In this document: in pieces, positions 52,529 to 60,459 of the stretch
Position numbering within the stretch: the stretch's first letter is position 1
How the letters are laid out: every line of letters starts with the position of its first letter
Source of the DNA: Chryseobacterium gallinarum
GTDB lineage: Bacteria; Bacteroidota; Bacteroidia; Flavobacteriales; Weeksellaceae
DNA: 64,000 nucleotides
Direction: 5' to 3'
Assembly (NCBI RefSeq): GCF_001021975.1
Contig: NZ_CP009928.1
Coordinates: 2,046,001-2,110,000 of the forward strand
Translations under genes and position numbers: made by a program
Notes under the pieces: model-generated
What the model was told of the DNA's origin: nothing
The model's database searches: none
The model's input: the letters and a program-made list of their open reading frames with translations, nothing else

Positions 52529-52765
52529 ATGAAGACTTCCATTTTTTTAGAAAAATTACAAGAAGAATTAGGAGAAAGCCAGACACTTCATCTGGAAACC
52601 AGGCTGAAGGAACTGGAAAATTATGACTCAATCAGTTTCCTGTCGATTATTGCTTTCGTGGATGAAAATTTTAACCGGCAAATTGATACTGACCAATTCA
52701 AGGATATGGAAACTATCTCCGATTTGGTTACTATTATTGGTAAAGAAAACTTTGAAGATGAATAA
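52529..52765 (+). CDS. Acyl carrier protein, partner of the KAS III enzyme
   Basis: This 78-residue acidic four-helix protein starts at ATG 52529 (MKTSIFLEKLQEE). The phosphopantetheine site is Ser34 in NYDSISF, followed by the helix-2 recognition residues (FLSIIAFVDENFNR). ATG 52508 would add seven residues (MNHKSKY) and cannot be excluded. It follows the KAS III gene by 25 bases and is convergent with the glycosyltransferase at 52780. A second, distinct carrier protein occurs at 59838-60077. It should carry an acyl chain bound to 4'-phosphopantetheine for an acyltransferase of the locus. Confidence 0.82.
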   Translation: MKTSIFLEKLQEELGESQTLHLETRLKELENYDSISFLSIIAFVDENFNRQIDTDQFKDMETISDLVTIIGKENFEDE

Positions 52766-52779
52766 ACGAACGGTACAGG

Positions 52780-53943
52780 TTATTTTTGATGATAAAGTTC
52801 TTCTATAATCTGTTCCACAGCATTGAAAATCTTCTGATTGTCAAATTGATCTTCTATGGTTTCAAGGTTCTTTCTGATTCTGGCAATAAGTTCAGGATCA
52901 GAAAGAAAAATTTTCATAGCTTCATACATTTCATTAGTGTCATAGTTAATCAGGTAGCCTGTTTCACGGTCCCTGATCATAATACCAACATCACCGGTAT
53001 CTGTAGCGATGATAGGCTTCTGAAGAATCAGCGCTTCAGCAATGACTAATGGCCAGGCTTCAGACTCAGAAGGAAGAATGAAATAATCCGCATTCTTGAT
53101 ATAAGGGTAAGGATTCATTTTATTGCCACATAGTATAAATGTTTCCTGAACATTATTAGCCTTAATCTGTTCCGTCAGATTTTTCATTTCCTCACCGCTT
53201 CCAAGTACTAAAACAGTGTGGTGAAATCCTTCATCAATAAGTTTTTTATGGGCATCAATGAGCTTATGGTATCCTTTTCTATGGTGAAGCCTTCCTACAG
53301 ATACAAAAACAGGCCCCTCAGGAAGAGACTCTATTTTTTCCTCAGCTTTTCTTTTGATTTCTTCCAAAGGAATGGCATTAATCACGACACTTTCTGCTGG
53401 ATACTGTAAATCCGGATAATAGCGGTGCATCATTTCCTTAATCCTTTGGGAGCAGTAGATCATATGGTCGAACTTCGGAAAATTTTCAATAATCTCAGGA
53501 ACCAATGGCTGCAGGGCAGGTAAATTGATCTCTGAATGAAACCATCCTATTTTTTTGGAAGCTTTATTGCTGGAATTATTAACCGAAGAGAAGGTGGAAT
53601 AGGAGGGTGCAATTTCCACATCAAACTTTTTATTTCCTAAGATGCGGTCAGATATTTTAGCATTTTTTAAGGCTCTTGAAAGTTTTAGCCTTCTGCGGAT
53701 AAGCTGCAGTTTATGAATCAGAGGATTTTGAGAAAAATTTTCTTTTCCTTGTGTAAGGTATACTTTTTTTACATGTGCAGGAATTTCGTTACGAAGCTCT
53801 CCCTGGTTCATATTGAGGAATATTGTGATCTCAAATTTGTCAGGATTAAGATTATTGAGCATACTGAGTATAACTTTTTCCACACCACCCATCTCCATAG
53901 ACCGGTGTCTGAAAAGAACTTTTATTTTCTTATTTTCTGACAT
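52780..53943 (-). CDS. GT4-type glycosyltransferase
   Basis: This 387-residue enzyme is related to the GT4 protein at 49772-50923. VLFRHRSMEMGGVEKVILSMLNNL opens the GT-B fold (GGVEK acceptor motif), seen here as MEMGGVEKVILSMLN. Later come VGRLHHRKGYHKLIDAHKKL, CGNKMNPYPYIKNADYFIL, and PSESEAWPLVIAEALILQKP with the E-x7-E region. It transfers one sugar to the lipid-linked glycan, with linkage unknown. Its ATG overlaps the stop of the GT2 gene upstream by one base (53943), so translation may be coupled. Confidence 0.88.
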   Translation of the reverse strand: MSENKKIKVLFRHRSMEMGGVEKVILSMLNNLNPDKFEITIFLNMNQGELRNEIPAHVKKVYLTQGKENFSQNPLIHKLQLIRRRLKLSRALKNAKISDRILGNKKFDVEIAPSYSTFSSVNNSSNKASKKIGWFHSEINLPALQPLVPEIIENFPKFDHMIYCSQRIKEMMHRYYPDLQYPAESVVINAIPLEEIKRKAEEKIESLPEGPVFVSVGRLHHRKGYHKLIDAHKKLIDEGFHHTVLVLGSGEEMKNLTEQIKANNVQETFILCGNKMNPYPYIKNADYFILPSESEAWPLVIAEALILQKPIIATDTGDVGIMIRDRETGYLINYDTNEMYEAMKIFLSDPELIARIRKNLETIEDQFDNQKIFNAVEQIIEELYHQK

Positions 53944-54782
53944 TATCTGAAAAGTTTTTGTAAAGTAATAGAGATTTTTTTCTTGATCCTGTATAAAATG
54001 CCGTTTTTATAATCCAGAAGGGTAAAAATCTCCTTATGGTCATTATATTTTTCCGGGATTTTTTTTCCATTGATGCTTTTGAGGTTTCTTCTCTTCATGG
54101 TATCAAAAATAACCCGGGCAAAATAATCGTAAGATTTTGTTTTATTGCTGTTTTGAGAGATTCCTCCGGCATGTGCCCTGTAAAGGTAATTGGTTTCGTT
54201 GATGAAATAGACATCTCCCTTTTCATACATCTTTAAATACAGATCCTGATCTTCTGCAATCCTCAATTCCGGATTCATTTTTTCGGTTGTTTCATAAACA
54301 TTCTTTCTGAATGTGGTAAAGTGACCAATCTGGATAGGATAATTGAAAAAATAAGGATCTCCGTTTTTTACCTGCATTGCCGATTTGAATGGGGCAACAG
54401 GATTAAGGTCTTTGTCACATGCCATGAATCGCGAGTAAGTAAGCACTACCTTCTTCTTACGTTTAAAAACATTGATGGCGGATTCAAGGGCAGTGGGAAG
54501 GATAGCATCATCCGGGTCTACAAAGCCACAGATTTCTCCTGAAGCCAGCTCAATAAGTTTACTTTTTGTAACGCCTACACCGGAGTTTTTTTTATTTTCA
54601 AAAAACTGAAACTTTTCATTTCCTGCAATAATCTTCTGTATCTGTTCTTTTTGGTTTTCTGAAGAACCGTCGTCCAGAATAATGGCTTCCCAATCAGGAT
54701 AGGTCTGGTTGAGTATGGAGTCATAGCATTCCTTGAACAATGCAGCATTATTGTAGTGAGCTATAAGTATGGAAAACTTCAT
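53943..54782 (-). CDS. GT2-type glycosyltransferase
   Basis: This 279-residue enzyme has the GT-A signature: FSILIAHYNNAALFKECYDSILNQTYPDWEAIILDDGSS at residues 3-41, with the metal-binding DPDD at about 91-95 (GFVDPDDAIL). The region after LRIAEDQDLYLKMY (EDQDL; acceptor side) is a typical ED motif. It adds a sugar to a surface glycan. It heads a two-gene minus-strand pair. The C-terminal region is highly basic (YRIKKKISITLQKLFR) and probably binds the membrane. Confidence 0.88.
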   Translation of the reverse strand: MKFSILIAHYNNAALFKECYDSILNQTYPDWEAIILDDGSSENQKEQIQKIIAGNEKFQFFENKKNSGVGVTKSKLIELASGEICGFVDPDDAILPTALESAINVFKRKKKVVLTYSRFMACDKDLNPVAPFKSAMQVKNGDPYFFNYPIQIGHFTTFRKNVYETTEKMNPELRIAEDQDLYLKMYEKGDVYFINETNYLYRAHAGGISQNSNKTKSYDYFARVIFDTMKRRNLKSINGKKIPEKYNDHKEIFTLLDYKNGILYRIKKKISITLQKLFR

Positions 54783-55026
54783 ATGGTTTTAAACGTATTG
54801 AAATTAATTTCTGCTTTCCGTTACTTTTGCTATATCTGTAAATTCCGGTGTTGTTCAGCACATAAAATAGATAAGTTGTTGGGCCATCAACGGGGAGTAA
54901 ATTGTTCATTGAAAAATGAAGTCCTGATTCTGTAACGGCATTTTTCATAGCGGGAAAGTAGATGTCATTTTTTCATTTGAGTTTCACAAATATAACCTGT
55001 TTTTAGATAAATGAAAAAAAAATCTC

Positions 55027-55034
55027 TATTTTTG
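55027..55034 (+). promoter_or_regulatory. -7 promoter box of the methyltransferase gene
   Basis: TATTTTTG lies 20 bases before the GTG at 55055. It supports a start in this area. Confidence 0.45.
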
Positions 55035-55054
55035 TTTTTATTAAAGTTAACACA

Positions 55055-55825
55055 GTGAGTGAAATAACAAGAGTTCTCAAAACTTTTATAGGATATCTGA
55101 AAAGGCCTGATCTTTATCCGGAACTGGGCCGGAAAATTATTAAAAATACAGTTAATAGAGGCAATGCGTTTAAAGGGAAGGAAAAGACAAACTCCTGGGC
55201 TGCTGAAAGGGCTGTATCACAGGAAGAAGCTATTTCCACACTTTTTGGGTTTGAGATAAATCGTTTTCGTGACGAGTTTCGTAATGTTTTGACAGATGCT
55301 GCTCAAAGGGAAAAGGAATGTCCTGTAAAAATGGGAGGCCCTGGTGCTCTGGAGCTGATTTATTATGCTTGTGAGTTTGCCAGTGCCCAAAAAGTTGTAG
55401 AAACAGGAGTAGCCTACGGATGGTCTTCTTTAGCGAGTCTTTTATCCCTGGCTAAAAGAAATGGAACGCTGTACAGTTCAGATATGCCATATCTTGCCCA
55501 GGATGGTGACCAGTATGTAGGATATGTAGTTCCTGAAAATCTCAGAAGCCACTGGAAGTTATTCCGTTTTGCGGACAAGGAATCATTGCCTAAAATATTT
55601 TCTGAAAATCCGGTATTCGATGTTCTTCATTATGATTCTGATAAAAGCTATAATGGAAGGGTGTGGGCTTATAATGAGCTTTACAAACACCTGAAAAAAG
55701 GAGGAGTGTTCATTAGTGATGATATCGGAGATAATTCTGCTTATCAGGATTTTTGTGAAAAGAATAATATAGAGACCACCGTAGTAGAATACGAAGGAAA
55801 ATACATCGGCGTTTTTATTAAATAA
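55055..55825 (+). CDS. Class I SAM-dependent methyltransferase
   Basis: This 256-residue protein has the SAM-binding VVETGVAYGWSSLASLL (motif I) near residue 115 and FDVLHYDSDKSYNG and LKKGGVFISDDI further on. It resembles the sugar O-methyltransferase type often found in glycan loci. The start is GTG (55055), as no ATG precedes the conserved part; about 20 residues of N-terminal sequence look ordinary. It lies alone (138 bases before the next gene), and no partner is obvious apart from the glycan context. Its substrate could be a sugar hydroxyl or an acyl group. Confidence 0.8.
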   Translation: MSEITRVLKTFIGYLKRPDLYPELGRKIIKNTVNRGNAFKGKEKTNSWAAERAVSQEEAISTLFGFEINRFRDEFRNVLTDAAQREKECPVKMGGPGALELIYYACEFASAQKVVETGVAYGWSSLASLLSLAKRNGTLYSSDMPYLAQDGDQYVGYVVPENLRSHWKLFRFADKESLPKIFSENPVFDVLHYDSDKSYNGRVWAYNELYKHLKKGGVFISDDIGDNSAYQDFCEKNNIETTVVEYEGKYIGVFIK

Positions 55826-55963
55826 ATATTTCCTCTGATGAGGCTTAGAAACTGCTGTTTTTGTTTGTCTGAAATTTAATTGTGAACTATTGTTGAAATG
55901 AAATATATCTGGATAAAGAAACGTTTAACTCAAGCTTATAATGTGACTGTTTAAGCAGTTTTT

Positions 55964-56992
55964 ATGAAAATTAGTCAGATTACATTTACCAGATTCATTG
56001 CTGCGATGGCAATTGTCATTTCACATTTTAACAAAGAGCTGTTTCTCTATAAAATAGATTATATTTCAAATATTTTTCTGAAAGCCAATGTAGGAGTAAG
56101 CTATTTCTTTATTCTTTCCGGTTTTATTATGATTGTTGCCTATCATAGGAAAGATAAGATTGAATTTCTTGATTATTATAAAAACAGGTTTGCAAGAATT
56201 TACCCGTTGTATGTGGTAGGACTATTGCTTTACCTGATAACAAGATATTCAAACTTCACTGTTTACAAAGGGATTTTGTATTTATTAGGACTGCAGAGCT
56301 GGATTCCCGGGGAAGCCATGATTCTGAACTTCCCGGGCTGGTCTATTTCTGTAGAATTTTTATTTTACCTTATTTTTCCAGTACTTTATAATTATTTTTA
56401 TTCCAAAAACAACAAAAGTGTCTGGGTAATTACTGTAATCATCTGGATCATTACACAGGTATTTTCTAACCTGTATGCAGGATCTTCCTATTATCAGGGA
56501 CCTCATACGGAAAGCCACGAGTTTCTGTATTATTTTCCGTTGATGCATATTAATGAATTTTTAGCAGGTAACCTTGCGGGAATCTTTTTTATAAAACACT
56601 CTGCCCCGAAGAATTATGATATTCCTGTAGTTGTAGTCTTCATCCTTATCCTGTTATCGCTCATTTTTGTTCCGCTTTTTTATCACAATGGTCTGATGGC
56701 TCTTTTATTTATTCCGCTTATTATTTTGATATCCAGGAATAATGGTATGCTGACTCAATTATTTTCATTAAAGCCTCTGGAGTATTTGGGAGAGGCCAGT
56801 TATGCTGTCTATATTACCCATATTCCTGTTTTGTATATTTTGAGAGAGATTCTGAAATGGAGAAAATATGAACTTACTATAGATTATATTTTTTGGATTT
56901 ATATGGTTGTTGTAATTATTACTTCAATTTTATTTTATCAATTTATTGAAAAACCATCGAGAGACTATCTGAAAAAGTTGAATATCAGATAA
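55964..56992 (+). CDS. OafA/YrhL-type membrane acyltransferase
   Basis: This 342-residue protein has about ten hydrophobic segments. The family start ITFTRFIAAMAIVISHF holds the catalytic His in helix 1 with a neighbouring Arg; FFILSGFIMIVAYHR and PLEYLGEASYAVYITHIPV match later helices. It acetylates or otherwise acylates lipid-linked or exported carbohydrate in the cytoplasmic membrane. It is one of four predicted acyltransferases of different folds in this locus, so the product glycan is likely heavily modified. The next gene (FkbH-like) starts 184 bases further on. Confidence 0.88.
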   Translation: MKISQITFTRFIAAMAIVISHFNKELFLYKIDYISNIFLKANVGVSYFFILSGFIMIVAYHRKDKIEFLDYYKNRFARIYPLYVVGLLLYLITRYSNFTVYKGILYLLGLQSWIPGEAMILNFPGWSISVEFLFYLIFPVLYNYFYSKNNKSVWVITVIIWIITQVFSNLYAGSSYYQGPHTESHEFLYYFPLMHINEFLAGNLAGIFFIKHSAPKNYDIPVVVVFILILLSLIFVPLFYHNGLMALLFIPLIILISRNNGMLTQLFSLKPLEYLGEASYAVYITHIPVLYILREILKWRKYELTIDYIFWIYMVVVIITSILFYQFIEKPSRDYLKKLNIR

Positions 56993-56999
56993 AAATTTT

Positions 57000-57007
57000 T
57001 ATTTTTG
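57000..57007 (+). promoter_or_regulatory. -7 promoter box for the FkbH-like cassette
   Basis: TATTTTTG matches the -7 consensus, about 170 bases before the FkbH-like ATG. No nearer full match was seen. An inverted repeat (TACATAT, 57051-57057; ATATGTA, 57063-57069) lies in the leader. Confidence 0.45.
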
Positions 57008-57026
57008 TAATAAAGTAAACACAATT

Positions 57027-57158
57027 ATGGAAATCAAAAAGATTCCCGGTACATATGCAATATATGTATTATTTAAAAGTTCAATACTACAGGATTCTTC
57101 CCAAAGACATCAAAAGAGCGGGTGGGCGGTAGCTGGAAACAGAGCACAGCCTAATTAA
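57027..57158 (+). CDS. Doubtful 43-residue reading frame in the leader of the FkbH-like cassette
   Basis: From ATG 57027 to TAA 57158 a short frame (MEIKKIPGTYAIYVLFKS...) follows the promoter box by 19 bases. It has no ribosome-binding signal or recognisable motif, and its last half (SSQRHQKSGWAVAGNRAQPN) does not look like folded protein. It may be a leader peptide or chance. Confidence 0.2.
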   Translation: MEIKKIPGTYAIYVLFKSSILQDSSQRHQKSGWAVAGNRAQPN

Positions 57159-57176
57159 TACAATAAAAAATCATGT

Positions 57177-58901
57177 ATGTACAGAACGTTTTCCGAGCTT
57201 AAAAAAGACCTCCGCAAAAATATTCAGCAGCTTAAAAAAGTGAAAGTAGCTTTATTGGGTGATACAGCAACTCAGTTTTTGAATATTGCTTTAAAAGGAA
57301 CAGCTATTAATGAAGGCATTAACTTTGAAATCTTTGAAGCGGATTTCGGACAGGTATCTCGCCAGATTTTGGATCCTTCATCAGAATATTATGAATTTGA
57401 TGCAGATTATACCATCATTTTCGAGTCCTCCCATAAATTGTTAGGCCAATATTATAAATTTTCAGGATCGCAGAATGCTTTTGCTGAAAATAAGATCAAT
57501 TATATTGCAGAACTTTATCGCACCATCCAAAGCAGAACAAAAAGCAGGGTGATTTATTGTAATTTTCCTGGAATCAACAATCAGATTTTTGGAAACTTTT
57601 CAACGAAAGTAGAATCTTCTTTTATTTTTCAGCAAAATAAACTTAATTATCTCCTTTCGGCAGAATTGGCCATTAAAAATGATAATTTCTTCATTGCAGA
57701 TTTACTTTCCATCCAGAATAAATGGGGACGGGATTTCATGTTTTCGCCCAACATCTATATCAATACAGAAATGGTTCTTTCTTTAGATGCTCTTCCTGTT
57801 GTAGCACATCATATGGTAAGTATTATTTCTTCATTGGAAGGGAAATTTAAAAAATGTCTTATTCTTGATCTGGATAATACGACATGGGGCGGAATTATTG
57901 GAGATGATGGTCTTGAAAAAATTCAAATCGGAAGTTTAGGCATTGGAAAAGCATTTACAGAATTCCAGCATTGGGTAAAGGCCCTTCAAAAAAGAGGGAT
58001 AATCATAGCTGTTTGTAGTAAAAATGATGAAGATAAGGCGAAAGAACCGTTCGAAAAACACCCGGATATGGTTCTTAAATTGGATGATATAGCTGTGTTT
58101 GTAGCCAATTGGGAAAATAAGGCAGATAATATCAGGAAAATCCAGCAGATTTTGAATATAGGATTTGATTCCATGGTATTCTTGGATGATAATCCGTTTG
58201 AAAGAAATATTGTAAGGGAAAATCTTCCGGAGGTTTGTGTGCCGGAACTTCCAGAGGATCCTGCTGAATATCTGGAATATTTATACAGTTTAAATCTTTT
58301 TGAAACCGCCAGTTTTTCAGAAAATGACACTGAAAGAACAAAGCAATACCAGGTGGAAGCGCAACGTGTCATTGCCCTGGAAAGTTTTACCAATGTGGAA
58401 GACTTTCTTAAAAGTATGAATATGGTGTCTGATGTACAGGCTTTCAATAGTTTTTCAAAGCCAAGGGTATCTCAGTTAACACAGCGTTCCAATCAGTTTA
58501 ATTTGAGAACAATAAGATATACAGAGCAGGATATCGAAAATTTAATGTCTTCTGATGATCATCATACCATTTCTTTCACACTGGAAGATAAATATGGTGA
58601 CAACGGATTGATCTGTGTCATTGTTCTTGAAAAGAAAAATGAAGAGACACTTTTCATTGATACCTGGCTGATGAGCTGCCGGGTATTGAAACGGGGAATG
58701 GAAGATTTTACGCTGAACACTATTGTGGACATTGCTCAAAAAAACGGGTATAAATATATTGTGGGGGAATATCTTCCTACCGCTAAAAACCAAATGGTAA
58801 AAGACCATTATGAGAAGTTAGGATTTACTGAACAAGAGGGAAGATGGATATTGAATGTAGATGATTATCAACAAAAAGAAGTTTTCATTAGCACCAAATA
58901 A
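57177..58901 (+). CDS. FkbH-like HAD-IIIC family protein
   Basis: This 574-residue protein has an N-terminal helical part (about 1-225). The HAD domain begins at LILDLDNTTWGGIIGDDG (Asp231 and Asp233 of the DxDxT motif). A C-terminal GNAT-like part follows (SCRVLKRGMEDFTLNTIVDIA ... NGYKYIVGEYLPTAKN), as in FkbH. In polyketide systems FkbH takes 1,3-bisphosphoglycerate and loads a glyceryl or lactyl group onto an acyl carrier protein. Here the cassette includes a carrier protein (59838) and an MBOAT (60460), so this enzyme likely starts an acyl modification of the glycan. The next ATG is 2 bases after its stop. All HAD catalytic residues are present. Confidence 0.85.
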   Translation: MYRTFSELKKDLRKNIQQLKKVKVALLGDTATQFLNIALKGTAINEGINFEIFEADFGQVSRQILDPSSEYYEFDADYTIIFESSHKLLGQYYKFSGSQNAFAENKINYIAELYRTIQSRTKSRVIYCNFPGINNQIFGNFSTKVESSFIFQQNKLNYLLSAELAIKNDNFFIADLLSIQNKWGRDFMFSPNIYINTEMVLSLDALPVVAHHMVSIISSLEGKFKKCLILDLDNTTWGGIIGDDGLEKIQIGSLGIGKAFTEFQHWVKALQKRGIIIAVCSKNDEDKAKEPFEKHPDMVLKLDDIAVFVANWENKADNIRKIQQILNIGFDSMVFLDDNPFERNIVRENLPEVCVPELPEDPAEYLEYLYSLNLFETASFSENDTERTKQYQVEAQRVIALESFTNVEDFLKSMNMVSDVQAFNSFSKPRVSQLTQRSNQFNLRTIRYTEQDIENLMSSDDHHTISFTLEDKYGDNGLICVIVLEKKNEETLFIDTWLMSCRVLKRGMEDFTLNTIVDIAQKNGYKYIVGEYLPTAKNQMVKDHYEKLGFTEQEGRWILNVDDYQQKEVFISTK

Positions 58902-58903
58902 AT

Positions 58904-59815
58904 ATGGAAATTGAACATTTAATTGAAAGTATTGCAGCTAAAAATACCATTCATGGTAAAAAGCTCCAGAAAAATTTCTTGTCTTTAAAAGAGGAGAATA
59001 ACTATATATCTGATTTTAATACCTTTATTAAAAAGTATAAAGATATTCTTGAGAAAAAGAATCTATCCTTTGATGATTCAATCAATTATTACCTTAAAAT
59101 GATTAGTGATTTTAATGAAGAAATGCTTGATTTTACGAGGACTGGCCAATATAGAAATACATCATTTGAAGAAGTAAATAAAGCAATGTATGATAATCCA
59201 GATGTTATGGTTTCTCATATGCATGGGTTGTTGCTCTCTCAATTCTTATGGAAACATCATTATTTTGTTTATCATTATTTTAAAAGTAATATAGAAAAAT
59301 ATTCACCAATAAATTCTTATTTTGAAATTGGGGCGGGACATGGTCTTTATTTTGAAGCCGCAATGGAAAAAATAGGAATGGATAATTGTACTTTTGAGGC
59401 TCTGGATATTAGCGAATCTTCTTTGGAACTTACAAAAAGTTTAATAAAAAACGATAAAGTTATTTATCATCTTAAAAATATATTTGATTATACGGATCAA
59501 GACGGAAAGAAAGATTTTATCACCATGGGTGAGGTTCTGGAGCATGTTGAAGATCCTTTATCATTACTGAAAAAAGTAAAAGATTTAATAAAACCAGAAG
59601 GAACAATTTTTATTACAACGCCAACCAATGCACCTTCTATAGACCATATTTATTTGTTTAACAATGTTCAGGAGATTCGGGATTTGATTCATGAGGCTGG
59701 ATTGGAGATCGTTGATGAAAATAGCTTTGCCAGTGAGGATATTGATATTGAAAAAGCTGAGAAAAGAAAAATTGCCATCATGTATGCCTCATTTTTGAAA
59801 ATAAAACAGAAATAA
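58904..59815 (+). CDS. Class I SAM-dependent methyltransferase, low-G+C
   Basis: This 303-residue protein has SAM motif I in YFEIGAGHGLYFEAAMEKIG near residue 145 and post-motif elements (FITMGEVLEHVEDPLSLLKKV). The first 100 residues are helical. It starts 2 bases after the FkbH-like gene and sits just before the carrier protein, so it may methylate the loaded acyl group. This would parallel FkbG in the FK506 pathway, which methylates the FkbH product. The gene is visibly more A/T-rich than its neighbours (one 60-base line holds only 12 G or C), which hints at separate acquisition. Target is inferred. Confidence 0.78.
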   Translation: MEIEHLIESIAAKNTIHGKKLQKNFLSLKEENNYISDFNTFIKKYKDILEKKNLSFDDSINYYLKMISDFNEEMLDFTRTGQYRNTSFEEVNKAMYDNPDVMVSHMHGLLLSQFLWKHHYFVYHYFKSNIEKYSPINSYFEIGAGHGLYFEAAMEKIGMDNCTFEALDISESSLELTKSLIKNDKVIYHLKNIFDYTDQDGKKDFITMGEVLEHVEDPLSLLKKVKDLIKPEGTIFITTPTNAPSIDHIYLFNNVQEIRDLIHEAGLEIVDENSFASEDIDIEKAEKRKIAIMYASFLKIKQK

Positions 59816-59837
59816 ATAATTCAAACATAATACTACT

Positions 59838-60077
59838 ATGAACAGAAATGAAATTTTGAACCAATTATCAAATGTTTTTCGCGAAGAATTGGATAATGAG
59901 GAAATTACTTTAACCGCTGAAACTACAGCAAATGATGTGGAAGAATGGGATTCTCTTTCTCATATCCAGCTTATTGTAGCTGTAGAAAAAGCTTTTGGGA
60001 TTCGCTTTACATCTTCAGAAATTCAGAGCTGGAATAATGTAGGTGAAATGGCAGATTCTATAGCTGCGAAACTATAA
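59838..60077 (+). CDS. Acyl carrier protein of the FkbH-like cassette
   Basis: This 79-residue acidic protein has the phosphopantetheine site Ser39 in EWDSLSHIQLI, followed by the recognition helix (VAVEKAFGIRF). It starts 22 bases after the methyltransferase. Its stop overlaps the ATG of the VOC gene (shared bases at 60077), so translation is coupled. It would hold the glyceryl, lactyl or methylated acyl group made by the FkbH-like protein and present it to the MBOAT. In Dlt systems the equivalent is DltC. Confidence 0.9.
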   Translation: MNRNEILNQLSNVFREELDNEEITLTAETTANDVEEWDSLSHIQLIVAVEKAFGIRFTSSEIQSWNNVGEMADSIAAKL

Positions 60078-60457
60078 TGAAGTTTCATCATGTCGGGGTT
60101 GCCTGTAAAGATATACAGACCGAACTTCAAAACATCAGAAAGCTCCATAAGATTGTTGAAGAAACTCCCGTTGTTTTTGATCCGAACCAACAGGCCGAAC
60201 TTTGTATGGTAACGGTTGAAGACGGTTTAAACATCGAGTTTGTTTCCGGAAAACCGGTTGAAAATCTTCTGAAAAAGAGGATTTCTTATTATCATATTTG
60301 CTACGAAGTTGAAGATATTGTGACAACAATAGATCTCCTCACGCAAAACGGCGGGATGTTGATTTCTCCACCTAAAGAAGCGATTCTTTTTAATAACCGA
60401 AAAGTAGCTTTTTTAATGCTTCCTTATGGAATTATTGAACTTTTAAATAGTAACTGA
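60077..60457 (+). CDS. VOC-superfamily protein (glyoxalase/methylmalonyl-CoA epimerase-like)
   Basis: This 126-residue protein has the beta-alpha-beta-beta-beta VOC fold. KFHHVGVACKDI at the start carries a metal-binding His, with the second half (KRISYYHICYEVEDIVTTID) holding the other His. GIIELLNSN at the end carries the final Glu. Metal ligands of the family are therefore all present. VOC members isomerise, epimerise or hydrolyse small acyl or aldehyde compounds. Next to an FkbH-type enzyme and an acyl carrier protein it may epimerise or rearrange the acyl intermediate. It overlaps the carrier protein gene by one base and ends 2 bases before the MBOAT gene. Confidence 0.78.
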   Translation: MKFHHVGVACKDIQTELQNIRKLHKIVEETPVVFDPNQQAELCMVTVEDGLNIEFVSGKPVENLLKKRISYYHICYEVEDIVTTIDLLTQNGGMLISPPKEAILFNNRKVAFLMLPYGIIELLNSN

Positions 60458-60459
60458 TA

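Noticed and set aside
54748..54948. A 66-residue minus-strand frame overlapping the start of the GT2 gene
   Set aside because: It overlaps the well-supported glycosyltransferase start by 35 bases, has no promoter or ribosome signal, and shows no motif.
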